A stretch of 64,000 nt of DNA from Flavobacterium undicola (lineage in GTDB: Bacteria > Bacteroidota > Bacteroidia > Flavobacteriales > Flavobacteriaceae), in contig NZ_JAAAPM020000004.1 of assembly GCF_009909155.2 (NCBI RefSeq), forward strand, positions 62,001 to 126,000, in the 5' to 3' direction. The translations under genes and the position numbers were made by a program. Positions 1 to 9,658 of this stretch are shown here, piece by piece (position 1 is the first letter of the stretch; the number at the start of each line of letters is the position of its first letter). The notes beneath the pieces are model-generated. The model saw only the letters and a program-made list of their open reading frames with translations, was not told the origin of the DNA and did not search any database.

Positions 1-690
1 CGTGAACAATCTGTACGTACACAACGTCATATTACATTAGATGAAATTGGTCGTCGTATTGCATTAGGTCAGTTTAAAGAATTGAACGTAATCCTTAAAG
101 GAGATGTGGATGGTTCTGTGGAAGCATTATCTGATTCGTTTTCTAAATTGTCTACTGAAGAAATTCAAATTAATATTATCCATAAAGGCGTTGGAGCGAT
201 TACTGAAACTGATGTTATGTTGGCTTCTGCTTCTGATGCGATTATTATCGGATTTAACGTTCGTCCTGCTGGAAATGCAAGACAACTTGCTGATAAAGAA
301 GAAATCGATATCCGTTACTACTCAATTATCTATGCGGCAATTGACGACTTGAAAGATGCAATGGAAGGAATGCTTGCTCCAGAAATGAAAGAGGAAGTAT
401 TAGGAACTGCTGAAATTAGAGAGTTATTCAAAATTTCTAAAGTGGGTACTATTGCCGGATGTATGGTTATGGATGGTAAAATTACCAGAAATGGTAAAAT
501 CAGAATCATTAGAGATGGTGTAGTAATTCATGAAGGTGAGTTAATTGCATTGAAACGTTTCAAAGACGATGTAAGAGAAGTTGCTAAAGGTTACGATTGT
601 GGTATCCAAGTAAAAGGATTTAATGACATTGAAGAAAGAGATGTTATTGAAGCTTACCATGAAGTAGCAATCAAGAAAAAATTGAAATAG
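1..690 (+). CDS. infB: Translation initiation factor IF-2, C-terminal part (cut by window edge)
   Basis: The frame is open from the first base and ends at TAG 688-690, giving the last 229 residues. IF-2 is the GTPase that places initiator tRNA on the 30S subunit and promotes subunit joining. The visible part holds the end of the linker/domain III (around [16 protein letters not shown]) and the C-terminal beta-barrel that binds fMet-tRNA ([10 protein letters not shown] ... [13 protein letters not shown] ... [14 protein letters not shown], then a typical end). The G domain lies outside the window. A TTG at 82 is an internal codon, not a start, because the family similarity continues to the left edge. 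A strong terminator follows directly. Confidence 0.96.
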   Translation, partial: REQSVRTQRHITLDEIGRRIALGQFKELNVILKGDVDGSVEALSDSFSKLSTEEIQINIIHKGVGAITETDVMLASASDAIIIGFNVRPAGNARQLADKEEIDIRYYSIIYAAIDDLKDAMEGMLAPEMKEEVLGTAEIRELFKISKVGTIAGCMVMDGKITRNGKIRIIRDGVVIHEGELIALKRFKDDVREVAKGYDCGIQVKGFNDIEERDVIEAYHEVAIKKKLK

Positions 691-713
691 TATTTCAACT
701 ATATTTTTATAAG

Positions 714-739
714 AAAATCCCGAGCAATCGGGATTTTTT
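714..739 (+). terminator. Rho-independent terminator after infB
   Basis: A 10-base stem (AAAATCCCGA / TCGGGATTTT) with loop GCAA runs into a T-run, 24 bases after the infB stop. Confidence 0.9.
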
Positions 740-765
740 GTATTTTAGTTATATATAAATAATTT

Positions 766-1851
766 ATGGAAAGAATTTTTGTTTATTTGAGCCTCTTTTT
801 GGTTTTGATGTTAAATGCTCAAAATAAAAAGTTTCATTTTATAACCCTTAATAATGAAAATAATAAGGAAATTGAAACTGATTTCTATGTTGATAAAATT
901 TATGATGCGAGACAGTTTAACCAAAATATCGGTTCTGCACAAAAATCTATTGCTAATTTAAACGTGCAAATAAATTTCGAAAATTCATTAGTAGATGAAT
1001 TTGGTTCGTTTTTGTCAAAGGTTTATCCAAAGAAAGATAATAAGAGATCCATTTCAATTAGAATTAATGATGTTTATTTGATTGAGTCAACTTCATCAAA
1101 TAAAGAAACGGGCTATGCAACAGTTGTTTTCGATGTAATTGAAAAAATTGAAAATAAAGATTTTATAGTTGGCTCCTATTCTTCAACTATTGAAAGTTCT
1201 GGTTATGATGTGACTTCTAAACATGCTGAAAGATTGATTTCGGCTATAAAAAAATGTTTTGATGATTACAGTTTGGCAAATAGTAAATTTAGTAGCCCTA
1301 TTGAATTTAATCCTCTAGTTGTAATTGGGACTAAGAATGTTCAGGGGCCTATTAAGAAAGGTATTTATTTAAGTTATACAGATGTTCTTAATGGGAATTC
1401 GCTAAATGTTGATAATTATACAATTACTAAATATCAGGAGGGTAATTGCTTGTTGAATAATCATACAGGAAGGGTGGAAAATTGTTATTATGGCTTTAGT
1501 GATGGTAAGTCTTTTTATTTGAATGCTTCTAGGTACTCTACGGTGAAATACTATTTGAGAACAGAAATTTTAGGAGATAATTATTATATAGATGAAGTGA
1601 ATTATCATTCAACTGATTTTTCTTTTCTGAAATCACAAGGTATTTCTGCTTTGGTGTTGTTTCCTGATTTGAATGCTAATACTGTTCCTTTAGTGATAAA
1701 TAGGTTTAATGGAGCTCCTGTTCTTTTGACTAATAAATATATGGTTGATTTATTGACTTCGGATAAAGAGTTGTTGAAAGAGTATAAAAAGACCTCTAGA
1801 GGAGTTTTAGATAAAAAGAAGTTTTATAAGCAATATTATAAATATGATTAA
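766..1851 (+). CDS. Exported protein of unknown function
   Basis: This is a 361-residue protein that I do not recognise. Residues 1-19 form a typical signal peptide (MERIFVYLSLFLVLMLNAQ) with a probable cut after AQ, so it is exported to the periplasm or outer membrane. There is no lipobox and no later membrane segment. The mature part is rich in Asn, Lys, Tyr and Ser, and mixed alpha/beta in character. A segment near residues 250-275 (YYGFSDGKSFYLNASRY) resembles solvent-exposed beta-structure. It stands alone between the infB terminator and a shared terminator at 2029-2079. No operon partner is visible and I assign no function. Confidence 0.75.
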   Translation: MERIFVYLSLFLVLMLNAQNKKFHFITLNNENNKEIETDFYVDKIYDARQFNQNIGSAQKSIANLNVQINFENSLVDEFGSFLSKVYPKKDNKRSISIRINDVYLIESTSSNKETGYATVVFDVIEKIENKDFIVGSYSSTIESSGYDVTSKHAERLISAIKKCFDDYSLANSKFSSPIEFNPLVVIGTKNVQGPIKKGIYLSYTDVLNGNSLNVDNYTITKYQEGNCLLNNHTGRVENCYYGFSDGKSFYLNASRYSTVKYYLRTEILGDNYYIDEVNYHSTDFSFLKSQGISALVLFPDLNANTVPLVINRFNGAPVLLTNKYMVDLLTSDKELLKEYKKTSRGVLDKKKFYKQYYKYD

Positions 1852-2028
1852 AAGCTTTTATGTGTATTCTATGTTTATTGATGCTGGTATTTAGAATTAA
1901 TTGAGTGTTTGTTAAAAGGAATATTTTTCAGAATGTTTTTTAATGTGGTTTTGTAAGTTTTTAAAATGGAGAAAAACCGATGAGTCAAAACAAGTTTAAT
2001 TTGCGACTTTTTAGGCGATTTAGCCAAT

Positions 2029-2079
2029 AAAAAAAGAGCCTAATAAAGGATAAAATCACTTTATTAGGCTCTTTTTTTT
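2029..2079. terminator. Bidirectional terminator
   Basis: A 20-base perfect stem (arms at 2029-2048 and 2059-2078) with a 10-base loop has an A-run on one side and a T-run on the other. It therefore ends both the rightward gene at 766 and the leftward SPOR gene at 2101. Confidence 0.92.
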
Positions 2080-2100
2080 ATAACAAATAGTGTTAAAATT

Positions 2101-2490
2101 TTATTTTTTAGGTTTTATTAAAAAAGCATTTTCATAGACTTTTTTAATTTCGACCAAATTTCTTTCGGCTTCAATTCGGCTTTTAAAATTTCCTATCCAA
2201 ACTTTGTAATTCGGTGTATTGAATACGATGGTTTCGTCTAAATCGGCAAAATTTTGTTTGCAGTCGCTTAAGGTCTTTTTCGCTTTTTCGCTGACACCGC
2301 TGAAGACTTGGATTTTATATCGCTCATTTACAGCTATTGAGCTGTTAATCTTTCTTTTTTCGTTTAGTAGTTGTTCGAATTTAGGATTTTGCTGAATGTT
2401 AATTTTTGCTTCCTGAGCTGATAATTTTAGGCTTAAAATACTTAGATAGGCAATGTAAAAAATGCGGTTTTGAATAGTTAAAATTCTCAT
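2101..2490 (-). CDS. SPOR domain protein
   Basis: This is a 129-residue protein with an N-terminal signal segment (residues about 8-25, ending LSAQ). The C-terminal SPOR domain covers residues about 57-127: RYKIQVFSGVSEKAKKTL ... YKVWIGNFKSRIEAERNLVEIKK. SPOR domains bind peptidoglycan stripped of stem peptides, usually at division sites, so a periplasmic wall-linked role is likely. It is short, with only a linker between signal and domain. It is a single gene, transcribed away from the actA promoter, and ends at a shared terminator. The family call rests on the paired pattern (Y-x-I-Q-V-F and Y-x-V-x-I-G-x-F). Confidence 0.85.
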   Translation of the reverse strand: MRILTIQNRIFYIAYLSILSLKLSAQEAKINIQQNPKFEQLLNEKRKINSSIAVNERYKIQVFSGVSEKAKKTLSDCKQNFADLDETIVFNTPNYKVWIGNFKSRIEAERNLVEIKKVYENAFLIKPKK

Positions 2491-2592
2491 AACGTGAAGA
2501 TTTTTAAGTAAAATTACTAATTATATACTTAATGTGAAATAAAAAACTTATTTAGAATAGATATAAATTGTTGATTGGGTTGTTTTAAGGTT

Positions 2593-2621
2593 TTGAGAAT
2601 AGTTCTTAAGTCGTATTTTTG
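2593..2621 (+). promoter_or_regulatory. Promoter of the act-cox respiratory operon
   Basis: TTG (2593-2595) and TATTTTTG (2614-2621) are separated by 18 bases, close to the Bacteroidetes consensus TTG-N19-TAnnTTTG. It lies 87 bases upstream of actA, leaving a leader of about 80 bases. Confidence 0.65.
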
Positions 2622-2708
2622 TGGCTGTTTAAAATAAAGGGACATTTTTTATATGAAATTGTTGTATAAAAAACTGTGCCAATTTTTAGTAGATAATCAT
2701 TATACTTT

Positions 2709-4037
2709 ATGAAAAAGGTGGGTAACCATAATTCGAACTCAAGGAAAGTGTTTTTATGTTTAGCAATGATGCTAAGTTTTTCCTTCTCTTCATTTGCGCA
2801 AGATGCTGCTCCTGCAGCTGCAACCGAGGCTGCTCCGGCAGCTGCTACAGCTGGTGGTGATCCAGTAAAAGGTAAGGCGCTTTTTAATTCTAATTGTGCT
2901 GCGTGTCATAAGCTTGATGCTAAGTCAACAGGTCCTGCACTTAGAGGAGTTGCTGAGAAGCATGACATGGCTTGGATCTATAAATGGGTTCATAATAGCT
3001 CTGAAGTGATTAAATCAGGAGATGCTGCTGCTGTTAAATTATTTGAAGAAAATAATAAATCAGTAATGACTGCTTTTCCTCAGTTAGCTGAGGCTGATAT
3101 TGATAATATTATAGCTTATACTTCTGAAGTAAAAGCTGAACCAGCAGCTGCGGCTGGTGGTGCTGCTACTCCTCCTGGAACTAATGTTGAAGGTGGAAGT
3201 TCTAATAATGTAATTTTAGGAGTTCTTGCTTTAGTTTTAGTGGTTTTAGTAGTGATGTTGTTTATGGTAAACAATGTCTTGACGAAAGTTGCTAAAGCAA
3301 ATGGTATTGAAGTTGCTCCTAAAGCTGCTCGTACTCCAATCTGGAAAGCTTTTGTTAAAAATCAATTTTTAGTATTGGTTTCTTCTATCTTCTTATTATT
3401 AGCTAGTGGGTATTTTGTTTACGGCTTTTTAATGCAAGTAGGTGTTGATCAAAATTACCAACCTATACAGCCTATTCACTATTCTCATAAAATTCACGCT
3501 GGTGATAATGAGATTAACTGTAAATACTGTCACTCTGCAGCCAGAGTAAGTAAAAATGCAGGTATTCCTTCTTTGAATGTTTGTATGAACTGTCATAAAA
3601 ACATTTCTGAAGTTGCTGAGACTACAGCTACTCCTGAGTACAGCAAAGCATTTTATGATGCGCAAATCCAAAAATTATACGATGCCGTTGGTTGGGATAA
3701 AGCAACTCAATCTTATACAGGAAAACAACAACCTGTTAAATGGGTTCGCATCCACAATCTGCCTGATTTTGTTTATTTCAATCACTCTCAACACGTAACT
3801 GTTGCAGGTATTGAATGTCAAACATGTCACGGTCCTGTTGAAACTTATGAAATTCAAAAACAATTTGCTCCATTAACTATGGGTTGGTGTATTAACTGCC
3901 ACAGAAAAACTGAAGTTAAAATGGAAGGAAATGGGTATTACACTAAAATACACGAAGAACTTTCTAAGAAATACGGTGTGGAGAAATTGACTGAAGCACA
4001 AATGGGAGGTTTAGAATGTGGAAAATGCCACTATTAA
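2709..4037 (+). CDS. actA: Alternative complex III multiheme cytochrome c subunit ActA
   Basis: This is a 442-residue membrane-anchored cytochrome of alternative complex III, the quinol:cytochrome c/oxidase oxidoreductase that replaces bc1 in Bacteroidetes. The order is: signal peptide (1-30), Ala/Pro linker, a monoheme cytochrome c domain (C63-A-A-C66-H67), an Ala/Gly-rich linker, two hydrophobic segments (about 165-187 and 218-243), then a pentaheme domain with CKYCH, CMNCH, CQTCH, CINCH and CGKCH, the last ending the protein. Six CxxCH sites are therefore visible, one in the N-terminal domain and five in the ActA core. It is the first gene of an eight-gene cluster. The hemes are expected on the periplasmic side. 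Confidence 0.93.
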   Translation: MKKVGNHNSNSRKVFLCLAMMLSFSFSSFAQDAAPAAATEAAPAAATAGGDPVKGKALFNSNCAACHKLDAKSTGPALRGVAEKHDMAWIYKWVHNSSEVIKSGDAAAVKLFEENNKSVMTAFPQLAEADIDNIIAYTSEVKAEPAAAAGGAATPPGTNVEGGSSNNVILGVLALVLVVLVVMLFMVNNVLTKVAKANGIEVAPKAARTPIWKAFVKNQFLVLVSSIFLLLASGYFVYGFLMQVGVDQNYQPIQPIHYSHKIHAGDNEINCKYCHSAARVSKNAGIPSLNVCMNCHKNISEVAETTATPEYSKAFYDAQIQKLYDAVGWDKATQSYTGKQQPVKWVRIHNLPDFVYFNHSQHVTVAGIECQTCHGPVETYEIQKQFAPLTMGWCINCHRKTEVKMEGNGYYTKIHEELSKKYGVEKLTEAQMGGLECGKCHY

Positions 4038-4071
4038 TCAAATTATTAAGATTTTAATATATATATATACA

Positions 4072-7000
4072 ATGTCATCAAACAAAAAATACTGGAAAAG
4101 TGTTGAGGAACTAGAAAATGGTTCTATTGTTGAGGCGCTTAGAAATAACGAGTTTGTTGAAGAGATTCCTACGGATGAATTTTTAGGGAATGCTGATGCG
4201 ATGTCATCTTCTTCAACTTCAAGACGTGATTTTCTAAAGTACGTTGGGTTTAGTACTGCAGCAGCTACACTTGCAGCATGCGAAGGACCTGTGAACAAGT
4301 CGATTCCTTATGTATTACAACCAGAGCAAATCATTCCTGGAGTAGCAGATTATTATGCAACTTCTGTTTTTGATGGTTTTGATTTTGCAAATCTACTTGT
4401 TAAAACACGTGAAGGGCGTCCTATTAAAATAGATAATAATACTATTTCGGGAGCTAAATTTGCTGCAAATGCTAGAATTCATGCCTCTATATTGTCATTG
4501 TATGATAATATGCGTTTAAAAGCGCCTAAAGATGGTGGAAAAGATTCTAACTGGTCAGCTGTAAATTCGAAAATTAAATCAAGTATTGCTGAAGCGAAAG
4601 CTAAAGGTGGTCAAGTGGTTTTCTTAACGAATACATTAGCAAGTCCTTCAACAGAAAAATTAATTGCTGATTTTATTGGTGTAAATCCAAATGCAAAACA
4701 TGTAATTTATGATGCTGTTTCTTCATCTGAAGCTTTAGATGCTTTTGAAGCTGTTTATGGCGAAAGAGCTTTAGTGGATTATGATTTTGCAAAAGCTTCA
4801 CTTATTGTTTCTGTAGGAGCTGACTTCTTAGGAGACTGGCAAGGTGGAGGATATGATGCTGGATATGCACAAGGAAGAATTCCGAAAAACGGAAAAATGT
4901 CTCGTCATTTCCAATTAGAAGCTAACATGACTTTGTCTGGTGCTGCTGCTGATAAGCGTTTGCCGATGTCGGTTGCTAATCAAAAACAAGCATTAGTACA
5001 TATATATAATGTAATTACAGGTTCAGCAGTTGCTGTAAATCTGGCACCTGAATTTAAAGCAGAAGTTACTAAAGCGGCTCAGCAATTAAAAGCTGCTGGT
5101 TCTAAAGGACTTTTGGTTTCAGGTATCCAAGATAAAAACGCACAATTATTAGTATTAGCAATTAACCAAGTTTTGGCTAGTGAAGCTTTTACTACTGTAG
5201 GTGTTAGAGAAATAAGAAAAGGTTCTGATGCAAAAGTAGCTCAGTTAATTAATGACATGAAAGCAGGTAGCGTTCATACTTTAATTATGAGTGGAGTGAA
5301 TCCAGTTTATACTTTGGCCGATTCAGCTTCTTTTGTTGAAGGTCTTAAAAAAGTAAAAACTTCTGTTGCTTTATCTTTGAAAGAAGATGAAACTGCAGCT
5401 ATCTCAACTATTGCTGCTCCAGTACCTCATTACTTAGAGGCTTGGGGAGATTTAGTTTTAACTAAAGGAACTTATAGTTTAACACAACCAACGATTCGTC
5501 CATTATTTGATACAAAACAATTTCAAGATGTTTTGATGTCTATCAATGGTCTTACTGGAACTTACTATGATTATTTAAAAGCATATTCTTCATCATTTAT
5601 TGCAGGTTCTACTTGGAATAAAGTTTTACATGATGGAGTATTTGTTGGAGCTCCTGCTGCTTTATCTGGTGGTGCTGCTGATTATACTGCTGCTGCTTCT
5701 GCATTGGCTAAGTCAAAATCAGCTAGTGGATTAGAGTTAGTTTTGTATACTAAAACAGGTATGGGAGACGGGCAACAAGCAAACAACCCATGGTTGCAAG
5801 AGTTTCCAGATCCAATTACAAGAGTATCTTGGGATAACTATGTTACTGTTTCGGGAGCTGATGCCAAGAAATTGGAACTGTCAAATGAAATTGTTGCTAA
5901 TGGTGGTTTAAATGGTAGCTATGTTACTATTACAACTGCTGATGGAGCTAAATTAGAAAACGTTCCGGTAATTGTTCAGCCAGGTCAGGCAGTTGGTACT
6001 GTTGGTTTAGCTTTAGGTTATGGTCGTAAAGCGGCTTTAAAAGAAGAAATGCAAGTAGGTTTAAACGCTTACACATTATATAAAGGTTTTAACGATGTTC
6101 AATCAGTAACATTAGTTAATGCTGGTGGAGAACATGAGTTTGCTTGTGTTCAAGGTCAGAAAACCTTAATGGGTAGAGGAGATATCATTAAAGAAACTTC
6201 TTTAGAAATCTTTAATACTAAGGATTCTGCAATTTGGAACGAAACTCCAAAAGTATCTTTGAATCATAAAGAAGTTGAAGCAACTACTGTTGATTTATGG
6301 GAATCTTTTGATCGTTCTGTAGGGCACCACTTTAACCTTTCTATCGATTTAAATGCTTGTACAGGTTGTGGAGCTTGTGTGATTGCTTGTCATGCAGAAA
6401 ACAATGTACCGGTTGTTGGTAAGACTGAAGTTAGAAGAAGTCGTGATATGCACTGGTTGCGTATTGATAGATATTATTCTTCTGAAGAAACTTTTGCAGG
6501 AGATAATGAAAGAAAAGAAAATATTGCAGGTTTATCTAGCTCACTTTCTACATTCAATGAAATGGAGAAAGCATCAGATAACCCACAAGTTTCTTTCCAA
6601 CCAGTAATGTGTCAACACTGTAATCACGCACCTTGTGAAACAGTTTGTCCAGTTGCTGCAACTTCTCACGGTCGTCAAGGTCAAAATCATATGGCTTATA
6701 ACAGATGTGTTGGTACTCGTTACTGTGCTAATAACTGTCCTTATAAAGTACGTCGTTTCAACTGGTTCTTATACAATAAGAACAGTGAATTTGATTATCA
6801 TATGAATGATGATTTAGGACGTATGGTATTGAATCCAGATGTTAACGTTCGTTCTCGTGGGGTAATGGAAAAATGTTCTATGTGTATCCAAATGACACAA
6901 GCAACAATTTTAAATGCTAAGAGAGAAGGAAGAGAAGTGGTTGACGGTGAGTTCCAAACAGCTTGTTCTGCAGCTTGTTCTAGTGGAGCAATGATTTTTG

Positions 7001-7125
7001 GTGATGTTAATGATAAAGCTAGTAAAGTAGCAAAATTAGCTTCAGACGAAAGATCTTATCACTTATTAGAGCATGTGGGAACAAAACCAAATGTGGTTTA
7101 TCACGTAAAAGTTAGAAATACTTAG
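4072..7125 (+). CDS. actB: Alternative complex III iron-sulfur/molybdopterin-like subunit ActB
   Basis: This is a 1017-residue protein. A twin-arginine signal begins at residues 50-55 (S-R-R-D-F-L), so the folded protein is exported to the periplasmic face. The first two thirds resemble a molybdopterin oxidoreductase fold; in this family it is thought to lack the Mo cofactor. The last third is a ferredoxin-type module with four cysteine clusters, including C763-T-G-C-G-A-C, C847-Q-H-C, CVGTRYCANNC and CSMC. In known complexes these carry one 3Fe-4S and three 4Fe-4S centres. I chose ATG 4072. A GTG at 4018 would overlap the end of actA and add an unrelated stretch before the Tat region. The gap to actC is 29 bases. 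Confidence 0.94.
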   Translation: MSSNKKYWKSVEELENGSIVEALRNNEFVEEIPTDEFLGNADAMSSSSTSRRDFLKYVGFSTAAATLAACEGPVNKSIPYVLQPEQIIPGVADYYATSVFDGFDFANLLVKTREGRPIKIDNNTISGAKFAANARIHASILSLYDNMRLKAPKDGGKDSNWSAVNSKIKSSIAEAKAKGGQVVFLTNTLASPSTEKLIADFIGVNPNAKHVIYDAVSSSEALDAFEAVYGERALVDYDFAKASLIVSVGADFLGDWQGGGYDAGYAQGRIPKNGKMSRHFQLEANMTLSGAAADKRLPMSVANQKQALVHIYNVITGSAVAVNLAPEFKAEVTKAAQQLKAAGSKGLLVSGIQDKNAQLLVLAINQVLASEAFTTVGVREIRKGSDAKVAQLINDMKAGSVHTLIMSGVNPVYTLADSASFVEGLKKVKTSVALSLKEDETAAISTIAAPVPHYLEAWGDLVLTKGTYSLTQPTIRPLFDTKQFQDVLMSINGLTGTYYDYLKAYSSSFIAGSTWNKVLHDGVFVGAPAALSGGAADYTAAASALAKSKSASGLELVLYTKTGMGDGQQANNPWLQEFPDPITRVSWDNYVTVSGADAKKLELSNEIVANGGLNGSYVTITTADGAKLENVPVIVQPGQAVGTVGLALGYGRKAALKEEMQVGLNAYTLYKGFNDVQSVTLVNAGGEHEFACVQGQKTLMGRGDIIKETSLEIFNTKDSAIWNETPKVSLNHKEVEATTVDLWESFDRSVGHHFNLSIDLNACTGCGACVIACHAENNVPVVGKTEVRRSRDMHWLRIDRYYSSEETFAGDNERKENIAGLSSSLSTFNEMEKASDNPQVSFQPVMCQHCNHAPCETVCPVAATSHGRQGQNHMAYNRCVGTRYCANNCPYKVRRFNWFLYNKNSEFDYHMNDDLGRMVLNPDVNVRSRGVMEKCSMCIQMTQATILNAKREGREVVDGEFQTACSAACSSGAMIFGDVNDKASKVAKLASDERSYHLLEHVGTKPNVVYHVKVRNT

Positions 7126-7154
7126 AAATAAATTTAAAATCAATATAAAGGAAT

Positions 7155-8558
7155 ATGTCTCATATATACGACTCTAGTATTAGAAAGCCTTTAGTTATAG
7201 GTGATAAAACTTATCATGATGTAACAGTAGATGTGGCAGCGCCTGTCGAAGGTTTGGCTAATAAACATTGGTGGATTGTTTTTACAATCGCCTTAACAGC
7301 CTTCCTTTGGGGGATAGGATGTATAGTTTATACAGTATCTACAGGTATTGGAACATGGGGATTAAATAAAACAGTTGGTTGGGCTTGGGATATCACAAAC
7401 TTCGTTTGGTGGGTAGGTATTGGTCACGCTGGAACTTTGATTTCTGCGGTATTATTGTTATTCCGTCAAAGATGGAGAATGGCGATTAACCGTTCAGCAG
7501 AAGCAATGACAATTTTCTCAGTTATACAAGCAGGTTTGTTCCCAATTATTCACATGGGACGTCCATGGTTGGCTTACTGGGTATTACCTATACCAAACCA
7601 ATTTGGATCTCTATGGGTTAACTTTAACTCGCCATTGCTTTGGGACGTATTTGCAATCTCTACTTATTTATCAGTATCGTTAGTTTTCTGGTGGACTGGT
7701 TTATTGCCTGACTTTGCAATGCTTAGAGATAGAGCGATTACTCCATTTAATAAAAGAGTATATTCTATCTTGAGTTTTGGATGGAGCGGTAGAGTAAAAG
7801 ATTGGCAACGTTTTGAAGAAGTATCTTTGGTACTTGCTGGTTTAGCAACTCCTCTTGTACTTTCTGTACACACGATTGTATCTATGGACTTTGCTACTTC
7901 TGTAATTCCAGGATGGCATACTACAATTTTCCCTCCTTACTTCGTTGCTGGAGCGGTTTTCTCTGGATTTGCTATGGTGAACACCTTACTTATTATCATG
8001 AGAAAAGTATCTAATCTAGAAGCTTATATTACTTTACAACATATCGAGTTGATGAATCTTATCATTATGATTACAGGTTCTATCGTAGGTGTGGCTTATA
8101 TTACTGAGTTGTTTATCGCTTGGTATTCAGGAGTAGAGTATGAGCAATATGCATTCTTGAACAGAGCTACTGGACCTTACTGGTGGGCATATTGGTCAAT
8201 GATGACTTGTAACGTATTCTCTCCACAGTTTATGTGGTTTAAGAAATTAAGAACTAGTATCATGTTTTCTTTCATTATTTCTATTGTTGTAAACATAGGA
8301 ATGTGGTTCGAGAGATTCGTAATTATTGTAACTTCTCTTCATAGAGATTACTTACCATCTTCTTGGACAATGTTCTCTCCAACATTTGTTGATATTGGAA
8401 TTTTCATCGGAACAATAGGTTTCTTCTTTGTATTGTTTTTATTGTATTCAAGAACTTTCCCTGTAATTGCGCAGGCAGAGGTTAAAACAATTTTAAAAGC
8501 AACAGGAGATAATTACATAAGAGAAAGAGCAGCAAATAAAGATTCACACCATGAGTAG
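7155..8558 (+). CDS. actC: Alternative complex III membrane subunit ActC (NrfD/PsrC family)
   Basis: This 467-residue integral membrane protein of the NrfD/PsrC type has about ten hydrophobic segments, starting near residue 38 (WWIVFTIALTAFLWGIGC). It carries the quinol-binding, proton-path part of the complex. Typical family motifs are present: a short cytosolic N-terminus, GIGHAGTLISAVLLLFRQ, HMGRPWLAYW and SVHTIVSMDFA. It overlaps actD by 8 bases, so the two are probably translationally coupled. It pairs with ActF, the second NrfD-like subunit of the same operon. Confidence 0.93.
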   Translation: MSHIYDSSIRKPLVIGDKTYHDVTVDVAAPVEGLANKHWWIVFTIALTAFLWGIGCIVYTVSTGIGTWGLNKTVGWAWDITNFVWWVGIGHAGTLISAVLLLFRQRWRMAINRSAEAMTIFSVIQAGLFPIIHMGRPWLAYWVLPIPNQFGSLWVNFNSPLLWDVFAISTYLSVSLVFWWTGLLPDFAMLRDRAITPFNKRVYSILSFGWSGRVKDWQRFEEVSLVLAGLATPLVLSVHTIVSMDFATSVIPGWHTTIFPPYFVAGAVFSGFAMVNTLLIIMRKVSNLEAYITLQHIELMNLIIMITGSIVGVAYITELFIAWYSGVEYEQYAFLNRATGPYWWAYWSMMTCNVFSPQFMWFKKLRTSIMFSFIISIVVNIGMWFERFVIIVTSLHRDYLPSSWTMFSPTFVDIGIFIGTIGFFFVLFLLYSRTFPVIAQAEVKTILKATGDNYIRERAANKDSHHE

Positions 8559-9078
8559 TAGTAAAGTAATATACGCCATTTATAATGACGATGATGTATT
8601 GATGAATGCGGTTAAGAAAACCAGAGCAGCTCATCATCATATTGAAGATGTTTTTACTCCATTCCCAGTACACGGTTTGGATAAAGCTATGGGAATAGCA
8701 CCATCAAGATTAGCAATTTGTGCCTTTTTGTATGGATGTGTTGGTATCTCTTTTGCAACTTTCATGATGAGTTATATTATGATTCATGACTGGCCTCAAG
8801 ATATTGGAGGAAAACCAAGTTTCAGTTATATCCAAAATATGCCGGCTTTTGTGCCTATTATGTTTGAGATGACTGTATTCTTTGCAGCCCACTTAATGGT
8901 TATTACTTTTTATATGAGAAGTAGATTATGGCCTTTTAAAGAAGCTGAGAATCCAGATGTTAGAACTACTGATGATCATTTCTTAATGGAAGTAGCTATC
9001 AACGATAATGAAGAAGAATTGGTTTCTTTTTTCAAAAATACAGGTGCTGTAGAAGTTAAAGTAATAGAAAAGAATTAA
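8551..9078 (+). CDS. actD: Alternative complex III subunit ActD (DUF3341)
   Basis: This 175-residue subunit has a soluble N-terminal part (VIYAIYNDDDVLMNAVKKTRAAHHHIEDVFTPFPVHGL) and two hydrophobic segments near residues 56-76 and 98-120. That is the DUF3341 layout found between actC and actE. In the complex it is a cytosol-facing membrane subunit with no cofactor motifs, and none are visible here. The ATG overlaps the actC stop region by 8 bases and the stop lies 7 bases before actE. The identification rests on both family sequence and gene order. Confidence 0.9.
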   Translation: MSSSKVIYAIYNDDDVLMNAVKKTRAAHHHIEDVFTPFPVHGLDKAMGIAPSRLAICAFLYGCVGISFATFMMSYIMIHDWPQDIGGKPSFSYIQNMPAFVPIMFEMTVFFAAHLMVITFYMRSRLWPFKEAENPDVRTTDDHFLMEVAINDNEEELVSFFKNTGAVEVKVIEKN

Positions 9079-9085
9079 TTTAGAT

Positions 9086-9631
9086 ATGAAAAGGGTATAT
9101 AAAATAACACTATTGTTAGGCATAACTATTTTAGTAGCTTCATGTCATAATGATAAAGCGCCGAATTATCAGTATTTTCCAAATATGTATGAGTCAGTAG
9201 GCTATGAAACTTATTCAGAGTCTAAAGCTTTTGCTAACGGAAGAGAAGGTCAATTGCCTGCTCCAGGTAGTATTAACAGAGGTTTTGAACCTTATGAATA
9301 TGAAAATTCTACTGCTGGATATGAATTGGCTAAAGCCAATTTAAAGTCACCACTTGATTCATTAGATAGAAATTCTGGTAAAGGAAAAGAACTTTTCGAA
9401 ATCTATTGTATTAGTTGTCATGGTGCAGCTGGTAATGGTAAAGGAAAATTAGTTGAGAGAGAAAAATTTCTTGGAGTTCCTAGTTATGCGGATAGAGATA
9501 TCACTGAAGGAAGTATTTTTCACGTTGAGACGTATGGTTTAAATGCAATGGGTTCTCATGCAAATCAATTAAGTAAACACGAGCGTTGGTTAATTGCTGA
9601 CTATGTGCTTAAACTTAAAAGCCAATTATAA
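9086..9631 (+). CDS. actE: Alternative complex III monoheme cytochrome c lipoprotein ActE
   Basis: This is a 181-residue lipoprotein. The signal peptide ends with lipobox V-A-S-C20, so the mature protein is lipid-anchored on the periplasmic side. A single heme-binding motif C108-I-S-C111-H112 lies in a class I cytochrome c fold, and M155 (LNAMGSH) is the likely axial ligand. In ACIII this subunit carries one heme and lies on the electron path from ActA/ActB towards the acceptor. It stands 7 bases after actD and ends just before the actF leader. The heme motif is intact. Confidence 0.92.
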   Translation: MKRVYKITLLLGITILVASCHNDKAPNYQYFPNMYESVGYETYSESKAFANGREGQLPAPGSINRGFEPYEYENSTAGYELAKANLKSPLDSLDRNSGKGKELFEIYCISCHGAAGNGKGKLVEREKFLGVPSYADRDITEGSIFHVETYGLNAMGSHANQLSKHERWLIADYVLKLKSQL

Positions 9632-9658
9632 TTGTTGAACAAACTGATCGTAATAGAT

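Noticed and set aside
4018..4071. GTG start for actB overlapping actA
   Set aside because: The added 18 residues are hydrophobic and lie before the Tat region; ATG 4072 fits the family.
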